26,547 nucleotides of DNA, taken from JBHYDC01 sp051861205. GTDB lineage: Bacteria > Pseudomonadota > Alphaproteobacteria > Rhizobiales > Pleomorphomonadaceae. Where the stretch lies: NCBI GenBank assembly GCA_051861205.1, contig JBHYDC010000030.1, forward strand, positions 1-26,547. The letters run 5' to 3'. Position numbers and translations under genes: made by a program. The notes beneath the pieces are model-generated. The model was not told the origin of the DNA and did not search any database. It worked only from the letters and a program-made list of their open reading frames with translations. Shown here in pieces: positions 8,743 through 17,377 of the stretch (the first letter of the stretch is position 1; every line of letters starts with the position of its first letter).

Positions 8743-9874
8743 TCAGTCGACGTCCTGGATTTCAGCCGGTTGCTTTCCGAACACCCGCTGCGCCAGCGCT
8801 GCCTCCATGAAATGATCGAGGTCGCCGTTGAGAACGTCCGAGGGCGCCGTGCTCTCGACGCCGGTGCGCAGGTCTTTGACGAGCTGATAGGGTTGCAGCA
8901 CGTAAGAGCGGATTTGGTGGCCCCAGCCGATATCGGTCTTGCCCGCGGCGTCGGCCATGGCCTTTTCCTCGCGCTTCTTCAGCTCCACCTCGTAGAGACG
9001 AGCCTTCAGCATCTGCCAAGCCGTGGCGCGGTTCTTGTGCTGCGAGCGTTCGGACTGGCACGCCACTGCGATCCCGGTCGGGATGTGGGTGATGCGGATT
9101 GCCGAATCGGTCGTGTTCACATGCTGACCGCCCGAACCGGATGCGCGATAGGTATCGATCCGGCAGTCCGCTTCGTTGATCTCGATGTTGATCTTGTCGT
9201 CCACCACCGGATAGACCCACACCGAGGCGAATGACGTGTGGCGGCGGGCTTGGCTGTCATAAGGCGAGATGCGCACAAGGCGGTGCACGCCCGATTCCGT
9301 CTTCAGCCAGCCATAGGCATTGTGGCCTTTGACGTGAATGGTCGCGCTCTTGATTCCGGCTTCTTCGCCGTCGTGCATTTCGAGGATCTCGACCTTGTAG
9401 CCATGCTGCTCAGCCCAGCGGGTGTACATGCGAAGCAGCATGTTCGCCCAGTCCTGGCTTTCGGTGCCGCCCGCGCCGGAATTGACCTCGACATAGCTTT
9501 CGTTGGCGTCCGCTTCGCCCGACAGCATGGATTCCATCTGCTGGCGGATGACTTCGGCGTTGAGGCCCTTCAGCGTCGCCTCGGCGTCGGCGACGACGGT
9601 GTCGTCGCCTTCCATTTCGCCCAGTTCGATCAGATCGATGTTGTCGTTGAGGTCGCGCTCCAGCTTGAGATAGCCGTTGATCCGGGTTTCCAAGTCGGTG
9701 CGTTCGCGCATGATCTTCTGCGCGCGATCCGGATCATTCCAAAGGTTGGGATCTTCAACGAAACCGTTCAGCTCGAACAGCCGCTGCTGGGATGCATCCC
9801 AGTCAAAGATGCCTCCTCAGCAGGGCCATACCCTGCTTGATCTCATCGACAATGGCCTCGATCTCGGCTCGCAT
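8743..9874 (-). CDS. prfB: Peptide chain release factor 2 (programmed +1 frameshift)
   Basis: RF2 ends translation at UGA and UAA by triggering peptidyl-tRNA hydrolysis. The gene is in two frames. The ATG at 9874 opens a 23-codon frame (MRAEIEAIVDEIK to RRHL) that stops at TGA 9805-9803. Translation continues in the +1 frame from GAC at 9804 down to 8743, giving about 376 residues. AGGAGG and CTTTGAC mark the recoding site. The second part holds the GGQ catalytic motif (about 248-250) and the SPY codon-recognition tripeptide (about 203-205) where E. coli has SPF. A single-frame call starting at the first internal ATG (9711) would lose 54 residues. It lies 196 bases downstream of mrcA on the same strand. 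Confidence 0.96.
9803..9817 (-). promoter_or_regulatory. prfB +1 frameshift (autoregulatory) site
   Basis: On the minus strand the order is AGGAGG (9817-9812), CAT, CTT (9808-9806), TGA (9805-9803) followed by C. This is the known prfB recoding signal: a Shine-Dalgarno-like hexamer three bases before the CUU slippery codon, and a UGA that RF2 itself reads. When RF2 is scarce the ribosome slips to GAC at 9804 and makes full-length protein, so RF2 level controls its own synthesis. Confidence 0.96.
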
Positions 9875-10017
9875 GGGGCGCTCCAATGGGGTGCGTTGGG
9901 GTCGAAACGCTTAGGCTTCGGGCGGTGTGCCGCCGACTCCCGCGCGGTTGGTTCGCAGCGGCGGACCATAGGGACGGCGGCCCCTCATGTAAACCGCACC
10001 GGTAGGGTTTTGAAGTG

Positions 10018-10041
10018 GCGGGCGCGGCGCCGGGCGCCCGC
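10018..10041. terminator. Hairpin downstream of mrcA
   Basis: GCGGGCGC (10018-10025) pairs with GCGCCCGC (10034-10041) around an eight-base loop. It lies 29 bases past the mrcA stop, inside the 196-base gap before prfB. In the direction of mrcA transcription no T-run follows, so it may only attenuate or stabilise the 3' end. I saw no convincing promoter for prfB in the rest of the gap. Confidence 0.45.
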
Positions 10042-10070
10042 TTTAGCTCACAGCAATAACGGGAAAATCG

Positions 10071-12542
10071 TCAATAGAGCCCGCCGGTTCCGGTGATCAC
10101 GGCGCGGTCGGCGTCGGGGTTCACTGTGGTCGGGCCACCAAAGGCAAAGCCGTCGGCACCGATGATTTCGTAGGTATCGGAGGGGCCGGTGCCGGGCTTG
10201 AAGGCTTCGATGATCGTGCCCTCTTCGCCCATCGAGCGCATGCCGGTTTTCTTGTCGATCGGGATCAGCGACATGCCTTCCGGAACGCGGAATTCCTGCG
10301 GCGGCGTGCCGGCGAGCGCGACGGACAGGAAGTCGCGGAAAACCGGGGCGGCCATCTGACCGCCGGTCGAGCCCTTGCCCATCGGCGTCGGCGTGTCGAA
10401 GCCGAGGAACACGCCCACGGTGAGGTCGGGGGTGAAGCCCACGAACCAGGCGTCCTTCTCGTCGTTGGTGGTGCCGGTCTTGCCGGCGATCGGCCGATTG
10501 AGGCTTTTCACCACCGTGGCGGTGCCGCGCTGAACGACGCCTTCCATCATCGAGGTGATCTGATAGGCCGTCATCGGATCGAGCACCTGCTCGCGTTCGT
10601 CGACGAGTTGCGGCTCGTCCTGGCCGAGCCATTCATCGGCGTTGCAGCTCTCGCAGACGCGCTGGTCGTGCTTGTAGATGGTACGGCCGAAGCGGTCTTG
10701 AACACGGTCGATTAGCGTCGGCTGTACGCGGCGGCCGCCGTTGGCGATCATCGAATAGGCGTTGACGAGGCGCAGCACCGTGGTTTCACCGGCGCCGAGC
10801 GCCATGGAAAGAACCGGCTGCATGTTGTCGTAGATGCCGAAGCGCTTGGCGTATTCGGCAACCAGCGGCATGCCCATGTCCTGCGCGAGGCGGACCGTCA
10901 TTTGATTGCGCGAGCGCTCGATACCCGTTCGCAGCGTGGATGGGCCACCCGAACCGCCGCCGTAATTCTGCGGGCGCCATATACCGAGGCCCGGACCCTG
11001 ATCTACCTCGATCGGCGCATCAAGCACCACTGAGGCCGGCGTATAGCCGTTGTCGAGGGCGGCAGAATAGACGAAGGGCTTGAAGGATGAGCCCGGCTGG
11101 CGAAGCGCCTGGGTGGCGCGGTTGAACTCGCTTTGCGCATAGGAGAAACCGCCGACCATGGCCTTGACGCGGCCCGTCAACGGATCCATCGCGACCAGAG
11201 CGCCGGAAATCCTCGGAACCTGCCGCAGGCGGTAGGTGCCCTCCCCGCTCACATCTTCCGATAGCTTTTCCACATAGATCACGTCGCCGGGCGAGAGCAC
11301 GTCATCGGTGCCGGCCACCCTATCGCCGCGGCGCTCTTCGGTTGCCCATTTGGCCCATTTCATTTCGCTGAATGGAAGGACGCCGCGCTCGCGCTCCGCA
11401 CCGACCTTGCCGGTGGGCGTGCGGGGCGGCTGGAGACCAATCGTGGCTTGATCGGATCCGGCGGCCAGCACGACGGCTAACCGCCATTCCGGCACGTCCC
11501 ACAAGGTCGGAATCTCGCCAAGCGCATTGCCCCAGTCCGAACTGACGTCGATCGTCTTGACAGGGCCGCGCCAGCCGCGCGCTTCGTCATACTTCATCAA
11601 GGCTTTGTGGAGAGCGCCGCGCGCCATGACCTGCAGGTTCGGATCCAGCGTGGTGCGAACCGACAAGCCGCCCTCATAAAGGCCCTTCTCGCCATAAAGC
11701 GTCAGCAGCGTGCGCCGCGCTTCCTCGGTGAAGTAATCGGCCGCGAACACATTCACACCCCGGTCGCGGCTGGTCACTTCAAGCGGCTCCGCCTTGGCGG
11801 CGGCGGCCTCCTCGGGGGTGGCGTAGCCGTTGACGACCATCTGGCCGAGAACCCAGTCGCGGCGCTCCACGGCTTCCCGGTTGTTCCGGTAGGGGTTGTA
11901 ATTCTCCGGCGCCTTGGGAAGCGCGGCGAGATACGCTACCTGCGCGAGGCTGAGCTCGGCGAGCGGCTTGTCGAAATAGGCCAGCGAGGCGGCAGCCACG
12001 CCGTAGGAGCGGAAACCGAGATAAATCTCGTTCAGATAGAGTTCGAGAACTTTATCCTTGGGCAAAGCGCTGCTGATGCGGAACGCCAGCAGCATTTCCT
12101 TGGCCTTGCGATCGACCGTGCGTTCGTTGGTGAGAAGGAAGTTCTTCGCCACCTGCTGGGTGATTGTAGAGGCGCCGACGAGCCTGCGGCCGCTCAGAAG
12201 ATTGTCCACGTTCTTGATCGAGGCGGAGACCAAGCTGACGATATCGACGCCCGGATGATTGTAGAAATCCTTGTCCTCGGCCGACAGGAAAGCCTGCTTC
12301 ACGCGCTCGGGAATCATCTGGATGGGAAGGAACAGGCGGCGTTCCTTGGAGTATTCGGCGACAAGCTGTCCGTCGGCCGCGTGCATGCGCGTCATCACCG
12401 GCGGCTCGTAGCGCTTAAGCTGTGTGATATCCGGCAGCCCCTCGTCCAGCGCGGCGAGGTACATCGCCACGCCGCCCGCGACGATCAGGAACAGGAAGGC
12501 CCCGATCGCGAACAGCCAGCCGAAAAATCTTACAAATAACAT
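10071..12542 (-). CDS. mrcA: Penicillin-binding protein 1A (bifunctional)
   Basis: A class A PBP that polymerises lipid II into glycan strands and crosslinks them in the periplasm. The 823-residue protein has an N-terminal membrane helix (about 7-30). The GT51 glycosyltransferase domain has catalytic E89 in SAEDKDFYNHPG, GASTITQQVAKNFLL (123-137) and a second glutamate in LNEIYLG (E172). An OB-like insert spans about 330-440. The transpeptidase domain has S485-S-F-K488, S544-R-N546 and K688-T-G690. A CESC pair (C630, C633) sits in the transpeptidase domain. The start ATG has a weak ribosome site. It lies 224 bases downstream of amiC on the same strand, so a wall synthase and a wall hydrolase are neighbours. 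I saw no clear promoter or U-tract terminator in that gap, only a short TGTTGC/GCAACA hairpin at 12726-12743. Confidence 0.96.
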   Translation of the reverse strand: MLFVRFFGWLFAIGAFLFLIVAGGVAMYLAALDEGLPDITQLKRYEPPVMTRMHAADGQLVAEYSKERRLFLPIQMIPERVKQAFLSAEDKDFYNHPGVDIVSLVSASIKNVDNLLSGRRLVGASTITQQVAKNFLLTNERTVDRKAKEMLLAFRISSALPKDKVLELYLNEIYLGFRSYGVAAASLAYFDKPLAELSLAQVAYLAALPKAPENYNPYRNNREAVERRDWVLGQMVVNGYATPEEAAAAKAEPLEVTSRDRGVNVFAADYFTEEARRTLLTLYGEKGLYEGGLSVRTTLDPNLQVMARGALHKALMKYDEARGWRGPVKTIDVSSDWGNALGEIPTLWDVPEWRLAVVLAAGSDQATIGLQPPRTPTGKVGAERERGVLPFSEMKWAKWATEERRGDRVAGTDDVLSPGDVIYVEKLSEDVSGEGTYRLRQVPRISGALVAMDPLTGRVKAMVGGFSYAQSEFNRATQALRQPGSSFKPFVYSAALDNGYTPASVVLDAPIEVDQGPGLGIWRPQNYGGGSGGPSTLRTGIERSRNQMTVRLAQDMGMPLVAEYAKRFGIYDNMQPVLSMALGAGETTVLRLVNAYSMIANGGRRVQPTLIDRVQDRFGRTIYKHDQRVCESCNADEWLGQDEPQLVDEREQVLDPMTAYQITSMMEGVVQRGTATVVKSLNRPIAGKTGTTNDEKDAWFVGFTPDLTVGVFLGFDTPTPMGKGSTGGQMAAPVFRDFLSVALAGTPPQEFRVPEGMSLIPIDKKTGMRSMGEEGTIIEAFKPGTGPSDTYEIIGADGFAFGGPTTVNPDADRAVITGTGGLY

Positions 12543-12766
12543 CGTCGCTCAACTCTCGTGCCGTTCGGGCCATGGCCACGGCGGCGTTCCAATCGGCCGG
12601 GTCGATCGCTCAGAGCGGGGGCTGGAGCGAACACACAGGCGAATACCGAAGAATCACGCTCCGCGCGAATGATCGCGAAGCTTGGATCAATTTGGCCCGA
12701 GTTTATGGCGATCCGGGGGCCGGAGTGTTGCGCGCAAGCAACAAAGACGGTTTCCACGAGCCTGGC

Positions 12767-14026
12767 TCACCGCATCGTGGCATCGGCGAATTTCTGCGCG
12801 AAGAATTGAAGAATCGCGGCGCTCACAGCGTCGCCGACGCGGGTGCGCCATTCCTCGGAGGCGAGCAGCTTTTCATCCTGCGCGTTCGAGAGATAGCCAA
12901 TCTCCAGGAGCACGGAGGGAACATCCGGCGCGCGCAGAACCCAGAAACCGGCGGCGCGGTGCGGGTTGCGGATCATTCGGGTCGCCGATGAGAGCTGCCC
13001 GACGAGGCCGTTGGCGAAGGCCATCGAAAAGTTTTTCGTCTCGCGCCGGGTGAGATCGACGAGGATGTCGGTCACCTCGTCGGTGTCTTCCTGGAGATCG
13101 AGGCCGGCGACGGCATCCGCCGCGTTTTCCTTGGCGGCAAGCGCGGCCGCGTCGACGTCCGAGGGCTTTTCGCCGAGGGTATAGACGGTGGCGCCGCGCA
13201 CAAAGTCCTGCTGGGCGGAATCGGCGTGGATCGAGACGAAAAGGTCTGCCGCTTCGTCGCGGGCGATGCGGACGCGCTCGCCGAGCGGGATGAATTCATC
13301 CCCGCTGCGGGTCATCTTAACCTGAACCTTTCCAGTGGCTTCCAGCTTTTTCTTCAACTCGAATGCGAATGAAAGAACAATGTCTTTCTCCAGCGCTCCT
13401 GTCGAGGAAACGGTGCCGGAATCAACGCCGCCATGGCCCGGATCCAGAATCACCAGCGGCTTTTCGCGCCTGCCGCCGGCCGTGCCGGAGAGGCGATCGC
13501 CCTTGGCGACCGCGATTTCGTTTGACGCCTCGCGAATGAGCGCCGTGCGCTGAAGCTCCGCCCGGAACGCCTCGGGCGTCGTTTTCACGAGATCCACGAC
13601 CAGTCTCACAGGCTGGCCATCCACCGAGGGCAACACGAAGGCCTTGTCGATCTTCACAGGTTCGGTAGCGTCGAGCACGATGCGCGAACGGCCCTTGGCG
13701 AAGAGACCGTAGCGCCATCCGCTGATCAGGCCCCGGCCGGTGAGCCCGGCATCGGCGGGTAGTTCGAAGCGCACTTCGGGCAGATCCAGGATGACGCGGA
13801 CCGGGTCGCCGAGGGTGAAGGAGCCGACCGGCACTTCGCGCAAAAGGTCGAGCACGAAGCGCGTGCGGTCCTCGTCGCCTGCGACGCGCCCGTCGGTGGC
13901 AATCGGTTGCTGAGACGCAGGTTGGCCGGCAGGCGTGACAGGAACCTGTTCCTGCGCAAGGGAACCGGCCGCTGGAACCATGAGCGACAGTGCGACGACG
14001 GCGGCGGATGCGAAGCGGCGGACCAC
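12767..14026 (-). CDS. amiC: N-acetylmuramoyl-L-alanine amidase (AmiC-type)
   Basis: A zinc amidase that removes stem peptides from peptidoglycan, used for daughter-cell separation. The 419-residue product has a signal peptide (about 1-24, cleavage likely after SLA), an AMIN domain (about 50-150) that localises related amidases to the septum, and an Amidase_3 domain (about 190-410). Zinc ligands are H198 (DPGHGG), E213 (ALEKD) and H267 (SIHAD). The catalytic glutamate is E375 (LLEIGYLSN). The stretch at about 283-335 is the position of the autoinhibitory helix that LytM-family activators displace in AmiB and AmiC. The start is GTG at 14026, preceded by GGGAAAG. A CtrA-like box lies about 70 bases upstream. 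The symbol reflects family type, not proven orthology. Confidence 0.93.
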   Translation of the reverse strand: MVRRFASAAVVALSLMVPAAGSLAQEQVPVTPAGQPASQQPIATDGRVAGDEDRTRFVLDLLREVPVGSFTLGDPVRVILDLPEVRFELPADAGLTGRGLISGWRYGLFAKGRSRIVLDATEPVKIDKAFVLPSVDGQPVRLVVDLVKTTPEAFRAELQRTALIREASNEIAVAKGDRLSGTAGGRREKPLVILDPGHGGVDSGTVSSTGALEKDIVLSFAFELKKKLEATGKVQVKMTRSGDEFIPLGERVRIARDEAADLFVSIHADSAQQDFVRGATVYTLGEKPSDVDAAALAAKENAADAVAGLDLQEDTDEVTDILVDLTRRETKNFSMAFANGLVGQLSSATRMIRNPHRAAGFWVLRAPDVPSVLLEIGYLSNAQDEKLLASEEWRTRVGDAVSAAILQFFAQKFADATMR

Positions 14027-14094
14027 GCGAGACGGCTTTCCCGGTTGATGGGGTCGTGAACGGTATCCAGCTATACTCCGTTAGTGCAAGCTGG

Positions 14095-14109
14095 TTAACC
14101 TTTCGTTGA
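14095..14109. promoter_or_regulatory. CtrA-like box upstream of amiC
   Basis: TTAACC, five bases, then TTGA gives TTAA-N7-TTGA, one base off the alphaproteobacterial cell-cycle regulator CtrA consensus TTAA-N7-TTAA. On the minus strand it is followed 19 bases later by TATAGC, a plausible -10, so the box would overlap the -35 region of an amiC promoter as in known CtrA-controlled promoters. Sequence match only; CtrA control is inferred. Confidence 0.5.
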
Positions 14110-14192
14110 CCATCGCCCCGGAAACGCGCGATCCGCCTACAGGATCAAGGCCAATGCGAGAAGCGCGGACGCCCTAACATTCGGTTCCCGAC

Positions 14193-14221
14193 TTGCATTG
14201 GCGTGGACTGCTGCTTAAAAC
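14193..14221 (+). promoter_or_regulatory. Possible rne promoter
   Basis: TTGCAT (14193-14198), a 17-base spacer and TAAAAC (14216-14221) form a partial sigma-70 match oriented toward rne. If real, it gives rne a leader of about 565 bases. The match is modest (three and four of six positions), so this is a suggestion. Confidence 0.3.
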
Positions 14222-14793
14222 GATGAATAGGAACCCGAATCCTCGCCCTCGGTCAAAGAGTGCGGCCAAACATGACCCCTTCCGCTCCATATCTGCGGTG
14301 TTCGGGTCATTCCACGTCGGGGCTCGCTTTGATGCGCGGACGCCGGTCAGCCTTCTCTAGCGAACCCGGCTTCACCGGTCGATCCATGGCGTAGGCCGGA
14401 TCGACGCCCCGGTGATCCGTGTCGGCCGTGCAATCGCCGAAAAGATAACGGTTCTGCCGAGCAGGCGACTGCCGGCCTAGACATTCGCGACCGCCCATCG
14501 TGCAAGGCTCGTTCGAGCCGTTCCTCCGGGCGATCCGCAAGCGCTGAAAACGAGCCGAACGTGCCGACACCGGGGCCGATGACACGAGTGATGCGAACGG
14601 GGGCGAGCGATGCTCCCCGGCGTTCAACGTCATCGTCCGTTCGCGTCCAGCTCACTCGCCAGACCAATTTTCACACCTTTGACGGCCTCGCACGGCCAGT
14701 CCTGCTCGCCCCCTTCCCTCGCGGCGCCTCGATGCGTCACGCGGTTGGATCGCGGCCGGGCATCGACGCCGAGCGGCCGGGAGACCAGCCTTT
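14222..14793 (+). other. Long structured region upstream of rne
   Basis: No convincing gene lies in the 767 bases between amiC and rne. Small open frames here overlap each other on both strands and show no recognisable protein. The region holds several hairpins: ATGACCC/GGGTCAT (14272-14278 with 14304-14310), enclosing CCGC/GCGG, and GGCTC-GTTC-GAGCC (14506-14519). RNase E genes are often controlled by cleavage of a long structured leader, so this may be an autoregulatory 5' UTR. A GGGAG site ten bases before the rne ATG is the ribosome site. Confidence 0.45.
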
Positions 14794-17310
14794 ATGCCTA
14801 ACAAGATGCTTATCGATTCCACCCACCCGGAGGAGACCCGGGTAGTCGTTGTTCGCGGTAACCGGGTTGAAGAGTTCGACTTCGAGTCCGCCACGAAGAA
14901 GCAACTTAGGGGTAATATCTATCTTGCGAAGGTGACGCGCGTGGAGCCTTCGCTTCAGGCGGCCTTCGTTGAATACGGCGGCAATCGCCACGGTTTTCTG
15001 GCCTTTTCCGAGATCCACCCGGACTATTACCAGATCCCCACGGCCGACCGGCAGGCGCTGATCGAAGCCGAGGAGCGCGAAGAGGCCGAAGAGGCCGAGC
15101 GCCGGTCGCGGCAACGCCGGGAACGCGCGCCCGTCGTCGCGCACGCCGATGGCGATGACGCGGTTCATAGCGAGGACGGTCATAACGGATCCGAAGGCGG
15201 GCATGGCGAGGACGACGAGGACCACGTCGAATCCGTCGGCGCGGAAGATGCGCTTGAGGAAGTGCCGGAGCGCCGCAAGCCGCGCGCGCGTCAGTACAAG
15301 ATTCAAGAGGTCATCAAGCGCCGGCAGGTTCTGCTTGTTCAGGTTGTGAAGGAAGAGCGTGGCACCAAGGGCGCCGCGCTCACAACCTATCTTTCACTCG
15401 CCGGGCGCTATTCCGTGCTGATGCCGAACTCCGGCCGCGGCGGCGGGATTTCTCGCAAGATCACCAACGTGCAGGATCGTAAGCGGCTGAAAGAGATCGC
15501 GCACGAGTTGGAAGTTCCCGATGGCATGGGCGTCATCCTGCGCACCGCCGGCGCGGCCCGCACCAAGGCCGAGATCAAGCGCGATTTTGAATATCTGATG
15601 CGCCTTTGGGAAAACGTGCGGGAACTGACGCTGAAATCGTCGGCGCCGACGCTCGTTTACGAGGAAGGCTCGCTGGTCAAACGTTCGATCCGCGACCTCT
15701 ACAACAAGGACATCGACGAGGTTCTGGTGGCGGGCGACGACGCCTACCGTGAGGCGAAGGACTTCATGCGCATGCTCATGCCGAGCCATGCCAAGAATGT
15801 TCAGCCCTACCGCGACAACATCCCCATCTTCGCGCGCTTCGGGGTGGAGCCGCAGCTTGATGCGATGTTCTCGCCGCAGGTGACCCTGCGGTCCGGCGGG
15901 TACATCGTCATCAACCAGACCGAAGCGCTGGTTTCGATCGACGTGAACTCCGGCCGTTCGACCCGCGAGCACAACATCGAAGACACGGCGCTTGCCACCA
16001 ATCTGGAAGCCTCGGAAGAGGTTTCCCGCCAGCTTCGCCTGCGCGATTTGGCCGGTTTGATCGTCATCGACTTCATCGATATGGAGGAGTCGAAGAACAA
16101 CCGGGCGGTCGAGCGCAAGCTCAAGGAATGCCTGAAGAACGATCGCGCGCGCATCCAGGTGGGCCGCATCTCGCACTTCGGCCTCATGGAAATGAGTCGT
16201 CAGCGCATTCGCACCGGCGTGCTCGAAGGCTCGACCGAGCTTTGCCCGCACTGCCTCGGCGCGGGTATCGTTCGCTCCACCGAGTCTGTCGCGCTGCATG
16301 TTCTGCGCGCGCTGGAAGATCAGCTTTTGAAGGGTGTGACCCATCACCTCACCGTGCGTACCCGCACGGCGGTGGCGCTCTACATCCTCAACCAGAAGCG
16401 CCGTCATCTGGCCGATCTGGAGGCCCGCTTCGGCCTGATCATCACGATTTCCGCGGACGAACATCTCGGCAATCAGCACTTCGCGCTTGAGCGCGGCGAG
16501 ATCATCCTGAACCCGCTGCCGCCCCCGCCGATGACCATGCTGACGCCCGAAAGCGTTCAGCCGATCGACGAGGACGACTACGTCGAGGACGAGTCCGACA
16601 ATGAAAACGAGAGCATAGGCGGCGACATCGAAGAGGTCGAGGACGGCGAGCCCAACCAGAATGGCGGCGATCGCGAGAGCCGCGCCGATGCCGATGGCCG
16701 CCGCAAGCGGCGTCGTCGCCGCCGTCGGCGGACCGGTGACGGCACCGATGCGCCGCGCGAAGGCGGCGAAGCCGGTTATGAAGCCATCGCCGGTTCCGAC
16801 GAAGAAGGCGACGAGGAGGCAGGTCTCGCCGAATCCGAAGGCAGCGCCTCATCCGACGAAGCGGCCCAGGAAGAGCAACGTCGCCGATCGCGGCGCCGGG
16901 GACGTCGCGGCGGCCGCCGGCGGAGCGGCAACGGCGTGGACGGCGAAGGCGTGGAAGCGTCCGGCCCATCCGGCTCCAGCGAGGAGGACGACGGCGGCAG
17001 CGTATCGGTCGGGGGCGACGAGCCCTTCGAAGAGCCGAAAGACGGCCGCTCCAACACCAACGTCGAAGCCGAAGCTCCTGTCGACCATGGGCGCGAAGCG
17101 GTTGCGGTAGAGCCGGTGGCAAGCCTGAGTGAGCCCTTGGCCGAAACCGCCGATGTCCGTTCGGACGAACCGACGAAACCGGCCGAGGTCGTGCAGGTTG
17201 CGAAGCCCGCTCCGGCCCCGGCTCCTGTTGTCGCTCCGCCTCCGCCGCCGGAACCCGATGACGACCGGCCGAAGCGGTCCGGCTGGTGGCAGCGACGCAC
17301 CTTCTTCTAA
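14794..17310 (+). CDS. rne: Ribonuclease E
   Basis: The main endoribonuclease for mRNA decay and rRNA/tRNA processing, and scaffold of the degradosome at the inner membrane. The 838-residue protein has an S1 RNA-binding region (about 35-225) interrupted by a long charged insertion (about 90-165). The DNase I-like catalytic part carries magnesium-binding D383 (DVNSG) and the DFIDM aspartates (426-429), and the zinc-link is C484-P-H-C487. The C-terminal third (about 570-838) is acidic and disordered, with Arg-rich runs near residues 635-645 and 695-715, a proline-rich stretch and a GWWQR terminal motif. Arg-rich patches suit RNA binding and the rest suits partner docking; the partners are not visible. 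It ends in a strong terminator. Confidence 0.97.
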   Translation: MPNKMLIDSTHPEETRVVVVRGNRVEEFDFESATKKQLRGNIYLAKVTRVEPSLQAAFVEYGGNRHGFLAFSEIHPDYYQIPTADRQALIEAEEREEAEEAERRSRQRRERAPVVAHADGDDAVHSEDGHNGSEGGHGEDDEDHVESVGAEDALEEVPERRKPRARQYKIQEVIKRRQVLLVQVVKEERGTKGAALTTYLSLAGRYSVLMPNSGRGGGISRKITNVQDRKRLKEIAHELEVPDGMGVILRTAGAARTKAEIKRDFEYLMRLWENVRELTLKSSAPTLVYEEGSLVKRSIRDLYNKDIDEVLVAGDDAYREAKDFMRMLMPSHAKNVQPYRDNIPIFARFGVEPQLDAMFSPQVTLRSGGYIVINQTEALVSIDVNSGRSTREHNIEDTALATNLEASEEVSRQLRLRDLAGLIVIDFIDMEESKNNRAVERKLKECLKNDRARIQVGRISHFGLMEMSRQRIRTGVLEGSTELCPHCLGAGIVRSTESVALHVLRALEDQLLKGVTHHLTVRTRTAVALYILNQKRRHLADLEARFGLIITISADEHLGNQHFALERGEIILNPLPPPPMTMLTPESVQPIDEDDYVEDESDNENESIGGDIEEVEDGEPNQNGGDRESRADADGRRKRRRRRRRRTGDGTDAPREGGEAGYEAIAGSDEEGDEEAGLAESEGSASSDEAAQEEQRRRSRRRGRRGGRRRSGNGVDGEGVEASGPSGSSEEDDGGSVSVGGDEPFEEPKDGRSNTNVEAEAPVDHGREAVAVEPVASLSEPLAETADVRSDEPTKPAEVVQVAKPAPAPAPVVAPPPPPEPDDDRPKRSGWWQRRTFF

Positions 17311-17316
17311 GATACG

Positions 17317-17349
17317 AACGGGCGCTTTCACGGCGCCCGTTTTCGTTTG
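17317..17349 (+). terminator. Rho-independent terminator of rne
   Basis: AACGGGCGC (17317-17325) pairs perfectly with GCGCCCGTT (17333-17341) around a seven-base loop and runs into TTTTCGTTT. It starts six bases after the rne stop. It may also act on the opposing aminotransferase transcript, whose stop is at 17378, but no T-run is present in that direction. Confidence 0.9.
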
Positions 17350-17377
17350 GCGGTATCGGGGGCTGATGCCCTGCCCT

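Noticed and set aside
8743..9711. RF2 as a 322-residue gene starting at 9711, or prfB as a pseudogene
   Set aside because: The missing N-terminus is present upstream in the other frame with the classic recoding signal, so the gene is intact.
11607..12539. 310-residue plus-strand open frame antisense to mrcA
   Set aside because: Covers the glycosyltransferase domain of PBP1A in the opposite direction, with no recognisable protein features.
12726..12743. TGTTGC/GCAACA hairpin downstream of amiC as its terminator
   Set aside because: Only six base pairs and no T-run in the transcribed direction; too weak to list as a feature.
14307..14845. Several short open frames between amiC and rne
   Set aside because: They overlap one another on both strands, show no family motif and no convincing ribosome sites; a noncoding leader explains the stretch better.
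15394..16479. 361-residue minus-strand open frame antisense to rne
   Set aside because: Shadow of the RNase E catalytic domain, whose motifs are all on the plus strand.
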